From contig BDDD01001662.1 in NCBI GenBank assembly GCA_001972305.1, positions 9,369 to 73,368 on the forward strand: DNA of 64,000 nucleotides. The letters are read 5' to 3'. The DNA comes from Cephalotus follicularis (taxonomy: Eukaryota > Streptophyta > Magnoliopsida > Oxalidales > Cephalotaceae). This document shows, in pieces, positions 33,960-45,689 of this stretch. A program made the position numbers and the translations under genes. The notes under the pieces were generated by a model that saw only the letters and a program-made list of their open reading frames with translations, was not told where the DNA came from and ran no database searches. How positions within the stretch are numbered: position 1 is the stretch's first letter; every line of letters begins with the position of its first letter.

Positions 33960-34075
33960 AAGTACTATGACCCTAACGCTCGGGGGTTCAGGGGTTCCGC
34001 CCCCCGGTGAGTAGACGGGGGGTCCTGCTGCCCGGACAGTAGGCAGGGTCTCGGGGGCAACGCCCCCGAAAGGTA
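33960..34075. repeat. GC-rich island with stem-loops in LTR G
   Basis: About 110 bp of strongly GC-rich sequence lies in an AT-rich LTR. 34051-34069 is a perfect hairpin, TCGGGGGC-AAC-GCCCCCGA. GGTTCCGCCCCCCGG at about 33995-34009 has similar potential. Confidence 0.75.
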
Positions 34076-34205
34076 TTCGAAATTGGCTATATGTTTTGGA
34101 TTGGAAATTTTGTTAAAGTCATCATTTGTTGATATACGGTTATTTTAGGAGTTGTACTGTGTGTTGCAAGCATGTTTGCGCATGTTTTGAGTCTTGGAAT
34201 GTTTA

Positions 34206-34443
34206 AAGCGTCCACTGCATCTTTCAAAGCGTCGATAATTTTCTTTGTTCTATGGTGAAATGCCATAAAGCATCGACAGTCATATCAAGAATTTTGAGTT
34301 AAAGCACCGACGCTTTTAACACGTTTTGTCGACGCTTAAAGCATGTTTCCTTTCTTATTTCGTTAATCGGCGACGCTTAGACGGAAAGCGGTAGCGCTTT
34401 GGGGCTAAAGCGGTGACACTTAGCGCTTAACCTCTGACGCTTT
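34206..34443. repeat. Degenerate AAAGCGTCGACGCTTA array in LTR G
   Basis: About nine units occur (34206, 34226, 34268, 34303, 34328, 34366, 34386, 34406, 34434), most decayed at CG positions (AAAGCGGTGACACTTA, for example). Confidence 0.7.
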
Positions 34444-34750
34444 AAGAAAAAGGATGCAACGGACGAAGGAAGAGGAAGCGTGTCGTTATCTGGTTAAGGG
34501 AGCTGAAGAATGTGGGCGGCGGCGTGCAACGTGGCGACGTAAGAAGCGCCAGACTCTCCTATAAATATTGCTCTGCTCCAATGCTCAGTGCAGAGAGAAG
34601 GAGAAAATTCAGTAGAGAAAGGTAAAGAGAGAGAAGGAGAGAGAAGGAAAGAAAGAGAAAGTGAGAAGAGAAAATAAGGAGAATTTTGTGGAGATTTCGA
34701 TGTAGAAATTTCTTCAGTGTACAAAAAGAAGGAATGAGATTAAAGCAAGG

Positions 34751-35190
34751 TAAGGATTTCTAATCACCTTTCTAAAGTATTTTTTGGTGATAAGAAAAAC
34801 AATGTTATTTTTATACCAAAGTATTTTGACGAAAAATTCTATATTTTTATGCCAAAGTTATGTAAGGATTTCTAATCACCTTTCTAAAGTATTTTACGGT
34901 GATAAGAAAAAAAAAATGCTATTTTTATACCAAAGTATTCTAACGAAAAATTATATTTTTTTATGCCAAAGTTATGTAAGGATTTCTAATCACCTTTCTA
35001 AAGTATTTTATGGTGATAAGAAAAAAAATGCTATCTTTATAGCAAAGTATTTTAACGAAAAATTCTATCTTTTTATGTCAAAGTTAGGTAAGGATTCCTA
35101 ATCACCTTTCTAAAGTATTTTATGGTGGTAAGGAAAAATATTATTTTTATATACCAAAGTATTTTAACAAAAATTATTTCTAAAGTATTT
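34751..35190. repeat. Tandem repeat, about 113 bp, nearly four copies, in LTR G
   Basis: Units starting TAAGGATTTCTAATCACC begin at 34751, 34863, 34977 and 35089 (spacing 112, 114, 112). The fourth is incomplete. Each holds GGTGATAAGAAAAA and CCAAAGTATTTT. It lies just downstream of the TATA box and GA-rich leader. The 105-codon ORF at 34784 only reflects the repeat. Confidence 0.9.
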
Positions 35191-35848
35191 TATTAAGTAA
35201 TTTTACTCACTTTTTCAAAGTATTTTATTCCATAATTTATGCCAAAGTAATTTACCAAAACTATGCAGTAAATTCTTATGTTTTACGTATTTCGAAATTC
35301 TGCCAAATTTTTGATGAATTTTTATGTTTTAAAATTATTGCTTTTGTTATGCTATTATTTTCAATGAAATTATGAATTTATCATCGTTGAAATGTTTACC
35401 ATAATATTTACTGCTATTATGTAAATTCAGTTTTACAAATGTTGTTCGAATTTATGAATGCTTTGAGCTGATCACTCAAAGTATTGAAGAAAATGATTTA
35501 TGAAATGAGAAAATGCAACGAACTGATATGATCAACTACTGGATTGCGATCCAGGGAGGATTAATCTAGACAAGGATTAATGTTATGAGCGGAGAGTGCT
35601 CACGGACATGCATGTGATGTAAGGATTGTAATCGGGGAGTGCACAATGCCCCGGTGAAGCAATGGTTCAATTGGGTCTGTTTTTATGTTTTTATGACCCC
35701 TTGGTTATTTATGAAATGTTCTGATTCATGAAATATGATCAAAAAAAGAGAATGAAATGTTCTGTTTCGTGAGATATGAACAGAAAAGAATGAATGTGAT
35801 TTTATGAAACGTGCTGGTTTTTATACTAGAAAAGGATTTGAATGATGG

Positions 35849-37037
35849 TGTAGGAAGTCTAGAGGGGGGGTGAATAGACTTTTAAAAATTAACTAGCAAT
35901 TTAACAGGAACCAATTTAAATTCAATCACACAAATACGGAAATATAAAGAGTGTAGGGTTGAGAGAGATTGCAATTAGATGTGTAGTGGTTCGGCAAACC
36001 GCCTACGTCCACTCCCCAAGGCCTCCCCTTGAGTATTTCACTAGGTATGCCCCAATCCGGGCTTCAAACTCCAACCGAGCTTCAACAACCTTCGCTCCAA
36101 CCAAGCGAATACAAATTTTCTCCAACCGATCAAAACAAGATACAACCTCTCTTGTTTGTGTGTGAAAGTAAATGTTTAAAGGATTACAAATTGAACCGAA
36201 TTTGTTTACAATTTCGCTCAATTCGCACAAAGCTTCTAGTGTATAGGAAATGTAAAGTTTAGAGCTTTGTAATGTGTGTTGTAGCTTTGATGTGATCTCT
36301 TTTGATGTTTGAATGCTTTGGGATTGTACTTGAGATAGCTTGAATGAATATTCACTTTGAATGCTTGATCCATTGTGGAAGAGCTCCACTTTGCCTTATA
36401 TTGTTGTGCTTCCAACGAATCTATTTTTAAAGGTCTGTTACAAATCCAATCTGCTGGATTTATACAGCAGTCAGCTGGATTTGATGGCGCGTATTTTGAA
36501 TGTAGCCATTGGTGATGGACAGTCGGCTGCTTCCTCTGGGCAGTCGGCTGGTGCATCTGGCAGTCGACTGGTGCTCTGTTCCAGTCGGCTGTTGGAGCTA
36601 GAAATGGAGTTTTCAGAAGTCACTGCCTGAATTTGCACAAATGTGGACAGTCAGCTGGATTCCCTGGCAGTCGACTGGATCTCTTGGCAGTCGACTAATG
36701 CCCTACTTCAGTCGGCTGTCTTGGCCTGGCAGTCGACTGCTCCCCTGTGGCAGTCGGCTGGGTCATGTGTTCGTGCAGTTTCTGGAGTTGTTTGAAGAAC
36801 CAGTCGGCTACACAACCCATGGCAGTCGACTACTCAACCTTGGCAGTCGGCTGGATTGCTTGGCAGTTGGCTGGATTGCCCTGTACCTACAGAAATAGCC
36901 TTTTGCACATTTTGGACTTAAGATTAAGTGAGTATATGAAGTTGTAACTCAGAGAATTATGCATACAAGTAATATATGTTTGTTAATCATCAAAATAACA
37001 TATGTTAATGCAATTAACGGGGTGGCAAAGGCCAACA
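35849..37037 (-). repeat. 3' LTR of H
   Basis: It aligns along its whole length with 52641-53828. It carries the GTTCGGCAAACCGCCTACG core at about 35990 and the motif array at 36447-36878. Confidence 0.9.
36447..36878. repeat. CAGTCG(A/G)CTGG array in H 3' LTR
   Basis: Eighteen to twenty copies in about 430 bp, spaced 17-40 bases, alternating between the perfect palindrome CAGTCGACTG and CAGTCGGCTG. The same series is in the 5' LTR at 53239-53668. On the element strand it is upstream of the TATA-like box near 36400. Confidence 0.85.
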
Positions 37038-37660
37038 ATCTCCCCCTTTTTGATGATTGACAAAACATGCGTATTTTGCATAAATTCTTGACTAACTAAC
37101 CATTTTTAGTTTCCAAAGTTCAATTGTATCAATTCTATCTTATCCAATGCATTTGATAGCATAAACCAACAACGTATGCACCTTTAACCACTTAGCATTC
37201 TACAAATGCAATGCAATCTTAACATTATGCTACATTCCAAATGCAAGTGCAATGCAATCTTAACATTATGCTACATTCCAAATGCAAGTGCAATCTCAAT
37301 TCAAGATTCCAAACATTTATAACCATTATGCAATTTAACATATATCTCCCCAAACATTTTCTCCCCAAATGTAAACATTATGCAACCTTCAACCATATAT
37401 ATTTCTCACCAAATACAACTTTAAAATACATTTATGCAATATAACCATCTCCCCCTTTTCGTCAAACAACAAAAAGAAACACAGAAGCTCCCCCTCAATC
37501 AAAGCATGGATTGCAGAGCTCCCCCTCAACATATGCATACATATTCAATTAAGTAGAGAAGCAATAAAGTACAAAATTATATAAATCGCATTCATTCAAC
37601 ATAAGACAATAGAGATTGAAACACATTGTCATTAAACACTTAAAAACATCAAGTACATTA
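37038..37660 (-). promoter_or_regulatory. Multiple polypurine tracts of H
   Basis: The tract next to the LTR is the complement of ATCTCCCCCTTT (37038-37049). Further copies are at about 37448-37458, 37488-37495 and 37518-37526. A CATTATGCTACATTCCAAATGCAAGTGCAATG-like direct duplication lies at 37222-37290. No coding region here. Confidence 0.75.
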
Positions 37661-37760
37661 CCACACATTGTCTTTTACATAATTCATCAAAGATTGAAGA
37701 AAGACATTACATGACCAAGTTTGAAAATACAAAGAAAACATGACACGCAACAAATGTAGC

Positions 37761-38862
37761 TCAAGATGAATCGGGAGGAGGGTGCTGAGGGAATGCATTC
37801 TGGAACATTTGAAGAAGATTGGCTTGACCCTGAATAAGAGTGGCTTGACCCTCGTAAATCTGGTCCACTCTCCCTCGAAGATAGTCGATGTCAGCCTGGG
37901 CCAAGTCCATCCTAGCCTGAAGAGACCCAGGGTAGGTCTGCTGCTGCTGCTGCTCGTTCTGACATTTGCTCTCACCTTAAACTATTGAGCATCATCCTCA
38001 TCGTCATCCTCATCATCTCTAGTTCTAACATTAGCTTGTTCTCTCATTTGCTCTCTTTCCCAACCTTGTAGCTTAACCCACACTCCATCCTCAAATCGAC
38101 TATTACAAATTCTAAGCCCAGCCTTATTAATCAATTGCTTATGAGATGGTTTGACATACTGCTCATCATCAGGAATGTTTAGGTTTAGAGATTCAAAAAT
38201 CCTACTCAAAAGCATAGGATAAGGAGTGTGATTGGGTCTAGATAACAAGTGGTTGATTATAAGGTAAGGAAGGTTTACTAGATTTCCATTCTTAACACAA
38301 GCTATGAATTTAAGGTCTCGCTCCGAAGGGAGAGTGTGCGAGCCTTCTCTAGGTAGGAAAGTGTTTGTGACAAGCTAGAGAATGATCCTAGTGGCAATAG
38401 GTAGATGGCTACTAGTCACATTCATAATTGGGTTAACATTGGGTTGTTCCGAGCAAATCCCTACGGCCTCCACTTTATCAACATCATTAAAATGTGTTAT
38501 TCCGGAATTGGGAATTCCTAGGGTTTCAGCAATCAATTCAGGCGTTATGGATATGGGATTGCCTAGGACAAAAGAATTAGCAATGCATAAAACAACTTGA
38601 CTAGTCTAGGGTAAATGACATGTGATGAGCAAAGATAGTCAAACCAACCCATTCCTTCTAACCAAGTCATAACAATAGCTAGATTACTAAATAAAACATC
38701 TCTAGTTAACCATTTTTCAAAATGTAATTTCACAAAGCTAAAAACGGAATTATACCGAATTTCTTTCTCTTTGGAGAGAAAGAGGTTGTTGTTGTAGTCA
38801 AAAGTCGCTTGTGAAGCACTTGATTGCCTAGAAGCCATGCTCTTTTGTCTTTTTGGTGCCAT
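37761..38862 (-). pseudogene. Accessory gene of Sirevirus H (between pol and 3' LTR)
   Basis: On the minus strand an ATG at 38862 opens a frame beginning MAPKRQKSMASRQSS. It runs about 90 codons, shifts frame near 38585, meets a stop near 38373, and continues as 37982-38248 (EREQMREQANVRTRDDEDDDEDD, acidic linker) and on to a C-terminus HPPPDSS before a stop at 37761-37763. The part from PLHFEKWL-like motifs to LLSRPNHTPYPMLLSRIFESL resembles the 'putative plant transposon protein' domain found in extra ORFs of plant LTR elements. I am unsure of the family and cannot assign a function. Sireviruses often carry an extra (sometimes called env-like) gene here. No membrane segment is obvious. Confidence 0.6.
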
Positions 38863-38977
38863 TGGATGATTTGCAGGTTGAGAGTTGAGAGAATAGGGTT
38901 TTGGGCGTTTTTAAATTAGAGAGAAAGTGAAAAAATCAGAAGGGAATTCGGGTTTAATACCCTGATTCCCGCACTTC

Positions 38978-39050
38978 CAGTCGACTGGGCCTTTAATGCC
39001 AGTAGACTGGATGGCAGGCAGTCGACTAGACAAATTGTCCAGTCAGCTGT
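38978..39050. repeat. CAGTCGACTGG cluster upstream of the accessory gene
   Basis: Four units (about 38978, 38999, 39018, 39039) lie in the noncoding gap between the RNase H stop and the accessory ATG, the same motif as in the LTR array of this element. Confidence 0.8.
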
Positions 39051-39267
39051 TTTCTGCAGAATTTGGAAATACAGAAAATGCGAATCCAATTTGTTTTTCA
39101 AACCTTTGGTTAACTATTATGGACTAATAGCAACCTAGGTACATGAGCTAATTTATGTCATTGAGTTAAAAACTCAATGTTTAATGCATGATGATCTTTG
39201 AAAAACATTTTTCAAACCAATTCACACAACAATTAGCAAAGAATTTCAATTTCACACATATTGAGGG

Positions 39268-40369
39268 TTAGGAGGGATTTTGCATACCTAGCTCCCTTCG
39301 CAATGTACAGAATCTTTCATTGTCCAGCGGCTTCGTGAATATATCTGCAACTTGGTTCAAGGTGTCAATATATTCAAGGAAAATATCACCCTTTTCAACA
39401 TGGTCTCTAAGAAAATGATGTCTAATTTCAATATGCTTAGACTTAGAGTGTTGAACAGGATTTCTACTCAAATTAATAGCACTTGTATTATCACATTTTA
39501 TGCAAACATTGCTAATGCTAATGCCGAAGTCACAAGGTTGTTGCTTTAGCCACAAGACTTGTGCACAACAACTTCCCGCCGCTACGTATTCGGCTTCGGT
39601 GGTTGAAAGAGCTACACTATTTTGTTTCTTGGTAAACCAAGACACTAAAGAATTTCCTAGGAATTGGCAAGTGCCACTAGTGCTTTTTCTATCAAGCTTG
39701 CAACCACCATAGTCGGCATCGGAATATGCATGCAAATTAAACAATGAATCATGCGAATAAAACAAACCTAATATAGGGGTGTATGCAAGATATCTAAAGA
39801 TTCGCTTAACCGCAGTTAAGTGAGATTCTTTAGGTGATGATTGATACCTAGCACATAGACATACACTAAACATTATGTACGGTCTACTAACGGTAAGGTA
39901 AAGGAGAGATCCTATCATACTTCTATAAAGTTTTTGATCTACCTCTTTACCATTTTCATCCTTGTCAAGTTTGGTCGTTAAGCTCATAGGAGTCTTGCAA
40001 GGCTTTGAGTGTTCCATTCCAAATCGCTTGAGTAAGTCCTTTGTGTATTTGGATTGGTTGATGAAAGTGCCTTCATTTCCTTGTTGGATTTGAAATCCAA
40101 GGATATACTTGAGTTCTCCCATCATGCTCATCTCGAATTCACCTTGCATAGTGTTAGCAAACTCAACACAAAGAGAATCGTTAGTAGAACCAAATATAAT
40201 GTCATCTACATATATTTGTACAATAAGAATATCATCAAGTTTAGTTTTTACAAAAAGTGTTTTATCAACTAAACCTCTTTTAAAATCATTTTCCAAGAGA
40301 AATTTTGAAAGCCTTTCATACCAAGCTCTTGGTGCTTGCTTTAAGCCATAAAGTGCTTTAGACAATTTA
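39268..40369 (-). pseudogene. H reverse transcriptase (C-terminal part) and RNase H
   Basis: The frame contains FKLSKALYGLKQAPRAWYE, catalytic IYVDDIIFGSTND (about 40190), LKYILGFQIQQ, SMIGSLLYLTVSRP, and RNase H motifs AYSDADYGG and LSTTEAEYVAAGSC, ending ...LRRELGMQNPS at 39268. It is open over about 365 codons. It is separated from the upstream half by one extra base in a homopolymer at 40369-40374. Confidence 0.9.
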
Positions 40370-41301
40370 AAAAACATGATTGGGAAAATGCATATTTTCA
40401 AATCCCGGAGGTTGTTTAACATAAATTTCCTCATTTATAATGCCATTTAAAAATGCACTTTTGACATCCATTTGATGCAATTTAAAACCTTTAAAACAAG
40501 CAAAGGCCATTAACAATCTAATAGCTTCTAGTCTAGCTACGGGAGCAGAGGTTTCGTCATAGTCAATGCCTTCTTCTTGACTATAACCTTGTGCAACCAA
40601 TCTAGCTTTATTTCCAATAACCAACCCATTTTCATCCATTTTATTTCTGAAAATCCATTTAGTTCGGATGATGGATTGATTTTTAGGCCTAGGAACTAAT
40701 GACCAAACATTACTTTTGCCAAATTGGTTTAGTTCCTCTTGCATAGCCACAATCCAACAATCATCATTTAAAGCATCAAAAATATTTTTGGGTTCGATAT
40801 TGGAAATAAAAGCTACATTATCACAATACTCCCTAAGAGTGGAACGAGTTCTTACCCCCTCGGTCGGATTACCGATTACCTCGTTGTCTTTTACGTACTC
40901 TCTTTCTCTTCTTGCTATTGGCTCCTTGGTGACTTGAATTTGTTGAATTTCTTCTTCATGTCCTCCTTCTACTTCAACTTTGTCAACTTCACCATCTTCT
41001 TTGTTGATGTCCAAGCTTTCTATTTGCTCCAATATAACTACATCATCAACAATATCTCCCTTTCTCGGAGCACTATTAGACTCTTCAAACAATACATGAA
41101 TAGACTCTTCAATAATCAAAGTCCTTTTATTAAACACCCTATATGTCTTAGAATTTAAAGAGTAGCCTAGAAAGATTCCTTCATCACTCTTGGCATCAAA
41201 TTTTCCAAGATTTTCTTTCCCATTGTTTAAATTGAAAACTTTGCAACCAAAAGGTCTCAAGTATCTAACACTTGGTTTTCTATCATTAAAAAGTTCATAT
41301 G
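40369..41301 (-). pseudogene. H integrase C-terminus and reverse transcriptase N-terminal part
   Basis: Starting next to the LARD insertion, the frame has RPFGCKVFNLNNG (end of integrase), an acidic linker, then RT: WIFRNKMDENG, NKARLVAQGYSQEEG, APVARLEAIRLLMA and QMDVKSAFLNG. It ends PNHVF* at the T-run (minus strand) near 40370, beyond which RT continues in another frame. Confidence 0.9.
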
Positions 41302-43836
41302 TGTAATATCCCGTTTTTCCGTGTAGATTTTTGGGCTTTTCGATCTGTTTCGTATGGGCTATCGATTTTGTTTTGGTTTGTGGACTGCCTATTTTTCGGT
41401 TTGTTTTGCTTTTGGCTAGGCCAAGCGGGTTTTGGCATTAGCCTAGTGGGTTTTGATATTAAGTCTATGAATAAATAAAACAATTTTTGGCTTTTTATTT
41501 TTGTGTTAAAACCATTTCAGCATTGTAAAAACAAAAGGAAACCCTATTTTGTATTAAAAAATTATTTCTCTCCCACTCTCTCTCTCTCTCTCCCAGCCAA
41601 CCTCTCTCTCCCCCGTTCTCTCTCCCACCTCCACTGCTGTCACCGGTGTTGGTGCCGATATGGCGCCGGCGAATATACCGGTCGAACCCCTATGACATCC
41701 TGAGTCCACCGCACCCAACCCCTGCACCGGCCGACGTCCCCAGCGGCGTGCGCAACGACTTCTCTCCCCGCCACTGTCGAACGCTGTAGCTCCCTCTCCG
41801 GTGATCGTCACGACAAGATGATCACATATTCGGTATCCTGGCGTCGAGAGGAAGCGAACCCGACCGGCCTTGACCCTTGGCGACACCGGAAAAGCAGATC
41901 GGCGCAAAGTGAAGCCGCGGTCAAAAGCTTCTGTTCCGGCAAAACGCGGCGGTTTAATGGCAAACGCGCCTTGGATATGGAATCACCGGCCTCAAACGGT
42001 CCAAATCGGCCCCTTTTGGTGACTGGCCGGCGACGCGTGACAGACACGCACCGGCCAGCGATGGCGCGTGAGCCCACGTGATGCGTCTCTGGCGACATGT
42101 TTTCGGACAGTTTTCCGACTCCGTTCTCCGCATAGGTGTGATCCGCCCCAGTTTCGCGATGTGATTATAACTCAGTGCTCTGTTTCGACTGCTTTCGGTA
42201 AACTCTGAACCCTATTCTGTTAAATTCTGTTTTCAGTTTAATTATGTATTTATGTAATCGTTTTACGATATTATGAGCTGAACTAGTATTATGATTCGTA
42301 ATTGGATGAATTGGACAAATTGGACTTAGCTTAGTGGATTCGAAAATATGTTTAGATGAGACTTCTGTGAATTGGACTTAATAAACCTATAATTATGTTA
42401 TATGGTCATGAACAGTGTACAAAGACCCATGAGTTGAGGTATGATTTTATTTCAAGTCCTTATGAGAACGATTTTATTTCTGTTAGATGTTTGCAACAAC
42501 CGATGAGCGGTCTAGAGAAGTCTCAATATATATATCTTGAGGTTGTTTTGGTGATCGCATGAGGTACGGATTTCTATCTTTCCTTGGCTATATGGTTATC
42601 AAACTAAAATCAGTTTTATTCTATGATCTCGTTTTATAGACTTCGTTATGTTTTGTGATATGTTTCGGAAATAAAGTACGGATACTTTCGTTATTTGGCT
42701 ATCCTTCTGATTTGATCGTAAAAAATTCAGTTTCTATTTTGGAAGTACGGATTTTATCGTTCTTGGGCTATCCAACTTATTTGAAATAAACCCAGTTTTA
42801 TAAGTATGTTCCTTTGGATTTTATGAACTCTGTTATGTTTCGGGTTTTGACACGTTCTGGAACTAAAGTCGGTTTTGACATTTTTACCAAATTAAATGTT
42901 CTGACTTTATATATGCTTATTTATGATTTGTTTATGAAATGCTATGCGATCATCTCTTTTATGGTGAATTAAAATGAGTTGATTTCTGATTGTGAAAACG
43001 TTCGGATTTCTTCGTTTTTGGGTCATTATCCTCCGATTTTATTGAAATGAATTCAGATATGTTTTTCGTACGGATTCTCCTTTCTTTGGGTTCTCTATCG
43101 GTTTATTTAAAATAAACTCGGATTATGTTTTATTACGGATTTTCTATTCTTCGGCTATCTGATTGTTTCGTAGAGTGTTTCGTTTCGTAAAATGTTTTGT
43201 ATCGTATCGTGTTTGTTTCAGATACTGTATTGAGCATGATATTGTTTTGTTTCGGATATTGTTTCCTTTTGGTAAATTGCTTTATTTCGGATACAGTTTT
43301 GTTTCGTTCCATTATGATTCGTAACTGTTCTGTTTTATTTCGTAAACCGTTCTGTTTTGATTCGTATCTGTTTTGATTCGTATTTATGTTGTTTCGTAAC
43401 TGATTTGTTTCATAAACTGTTTTATGATTCTATATCCGTACTGAGGTTTGCTTAGCCGCGTTTTTGTTTTCCATGCGGCAGGTTTTCAGGGACAGCATGG
43501 GCAAGTGTGATAAGAGAGTTACCCTATGACAGAGGATCATCTAGGAGTTTGATCCGGTTATGTTTTTAGTAGTATTATGGTCGTGTATAGGCCAGTTATC
43601 TAAACAGTATTGTGATTTTTGGATTATGACATTTTGGTTTATGAAAGAGTTTTCAGATTATGTTTCAGATTCAGTTTATGTTTCATGATTATAAATGTTT
43701 TCAGACTTTTAGAACCACCACGTATTGATGATGATTAATACTAAGATTAAGATCTTTTATATGTTTTAGCTCTGTTTTGTGTGACACACCGATCCCGAAT
43801 CGGGAGTGATCCTGGTTCCGAATCGGGGGTGTTACA
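41302..43836 (+). repeat. LARD LTR1 (2535 bp)
   Basis: It matches LTR2 from the start, including a CT-rich tract (41570-41600) and a GC-rich block (41640-42110) whose ORFs on both strands are LTR sequence. It lacks the segment equivalent to about 47548-48595, a deletion of about 1.05 kb. Confidence 0.9.
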
Positions 43837-45689
43837 GTTATGGTATCAGAGAATAGTTTTTCTTTCCTTAGAAGACCTATCTAGGTTTGACCTGTGAGAT
43901 GGGTAGACATTTGGGTTAGGGCTATTCCTTAAGAGTCGTTTCGATATGTCCCTTGCATTCCAGTTTTCTGTCTCTCCTTGTTTTACTCCGTTTCGCTTTT
44001 GTTTCTTTGATGACACGAAGAGTCGGACGACTAAGGAATGTTGATCCGGAAGCTGAGTCAGTTGTTTCACAAGAGGATGCACGGTATGAGCCAACTGTAT
44101 AGCGATTAAAAGACCGACAGAATGATCTGTAATGGCTAAGCGTTTGATCGAATGGACCGAAAAGCATAAGTGTTGTCTGAATAGCTTTCGTATCGAATAG
44201 TGGTTGATTGAGATAGAATATGAATGGTCATTGTGAATGGATAGTGTATGGATGGCTAGTGTATCGTTATCGATCGCATAGTATCGTTAAGGACCGTTAT
44301 TGAACAGATAGTGATCGTAAGGACCGTTGTTAAACGGATAGTGATCGTGTAACCCGTTATAGAGCGGACAGTGATCGAATGGATCGTTATTGATCAGACA
44401 GTGACCGAATGGGTCGTTATTGAACGGTTAGTGATCGGATGGACTGTTATTGAATGGATGGGTATTGCATGGATGCTTGAAATAGTTTGTGAATCAACTG
44501 ATGTGACAGTTAACTACTTATACATGCTGGTATGAGACAGTATCTGTATTTAGTCAGCCCCTCGATGTTAACTACATATGGAGTTTACCTCTAGATTCAT
44601 AGTGGAGTGCTATATGGCTATGAATCATAAACGAATATGGATCGTCAATGGATATGGATCGCAAACGGATATGAAATGTAATAGATATAGTACGATCATG
44701 GATGGATATGGAACGAAGGCTTTGGGTGATAGGATGTGGTGGAGTTACTGATGATAGATTGTGTTATGGCTTATATGGATATGATATGACATGGTTCACA
44801 TTTTTTTTATGCTAGATATGCATCTCACATGATCGATATTATATATATCTGCTACACCTCTATACACATTTATTGCTTATGATAATGGATATGGATTTGT
44901 TTATATGATTTGTAAAGAGTGCCTTTTGTTCATAAACTAAATTGTATAGATTTATGAGACTTGTTATGTATTAGAGGTAACTTAAGAGATGTGTTTATTC
45001 AGTTATCGACCTGCCGACATATGGCAGTGCTTATGATATATGTGTTGATGTATTGGATATGCTTGAGTTCATACTTGAGAGACTGGAATGATGATTCGGA
45101 TTTAAATTGTAGTTTACTGAGGGCTGAGCCCATTTATAATTGATTGTTCCTCCTTCGGGAGTGTGGATATAAATTGTGTTTTCTTTACAGGGGGCATAAG
45201 TCTGATAAACGAATACTACATGCCCAATTTTCGGGAGATTATAAGAGTTAGAATGAAATCAATTGATTATTTCTTTGACATGATTATCTTTTGGATGCTT
45301 ATGATATTATTGGATATGATCAAGCTCATCTTTTAGAGTATTGAAAGGATTGTCCCTTCGCGTGCAAATGATATATTTGGTTTAGTTGTGATGTAGTCCG
45401 GTGCGGGTTGAACCCCAGCATATAGATTGTGATGAGATATGAGAATTGATCTTCAAACATATAAACTGTGGTTTATCAGGTGGTATGGAGTCTGATAAAC
45501 GAATACAACATGCCCGATTTTTGGGAAATCCTAAAGGGTATGGTTTGTAATGGTTATCCATACTGTTTTTACAAATGGTTTGAGGTTTCCATTAATATGA
45601 TATGGTGTGTTCCGTTGAGATAATCTGTTTGTTTCAGGTTAGTAGGGGTTTTAGATTTCGGGACGAAATCTTTTTAAGGGGGGTGGAAA
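43837..45689 (+). other. LARD internal region
   Basis: The primer site TGGTATCAGAGA-type lies at 43841-43852 and the polypurine tract AAGGGGGGTGGAAA at about 45676-45689. In between, a 30-codon frame (44010-44102) begins MTRRVGRLRNVDPE, like a Gypsy Gag start, then stops. The 30-bp tandem repeat (44279-44460) follows. The stretch 45130-45240 and its partial repeat at about 45480-45530 (GGTATGGAGTCTGATAAACG and similar) match LTR X in reverse complement. No other coding signal. Confidence 0.8.
44279..44460. repeat. 30-bp tandem repeat, six copies
   Basis: Unit TAGTGATCGTAAGGACCGTT plus ATTGAACGGA, repeated at exactly 30-bp spacing from 44281 to 44460 with scattered substitutions. Six copies align by position in the sequence. 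Confidence 0.9.

Noticed and set aside
41554-42098. GC-rich ORFs on both strands, repeated at 45942-46517
   Set aside because: They lie in the two LARD LTRs, differ in frame between copies and have no recognisable motif.
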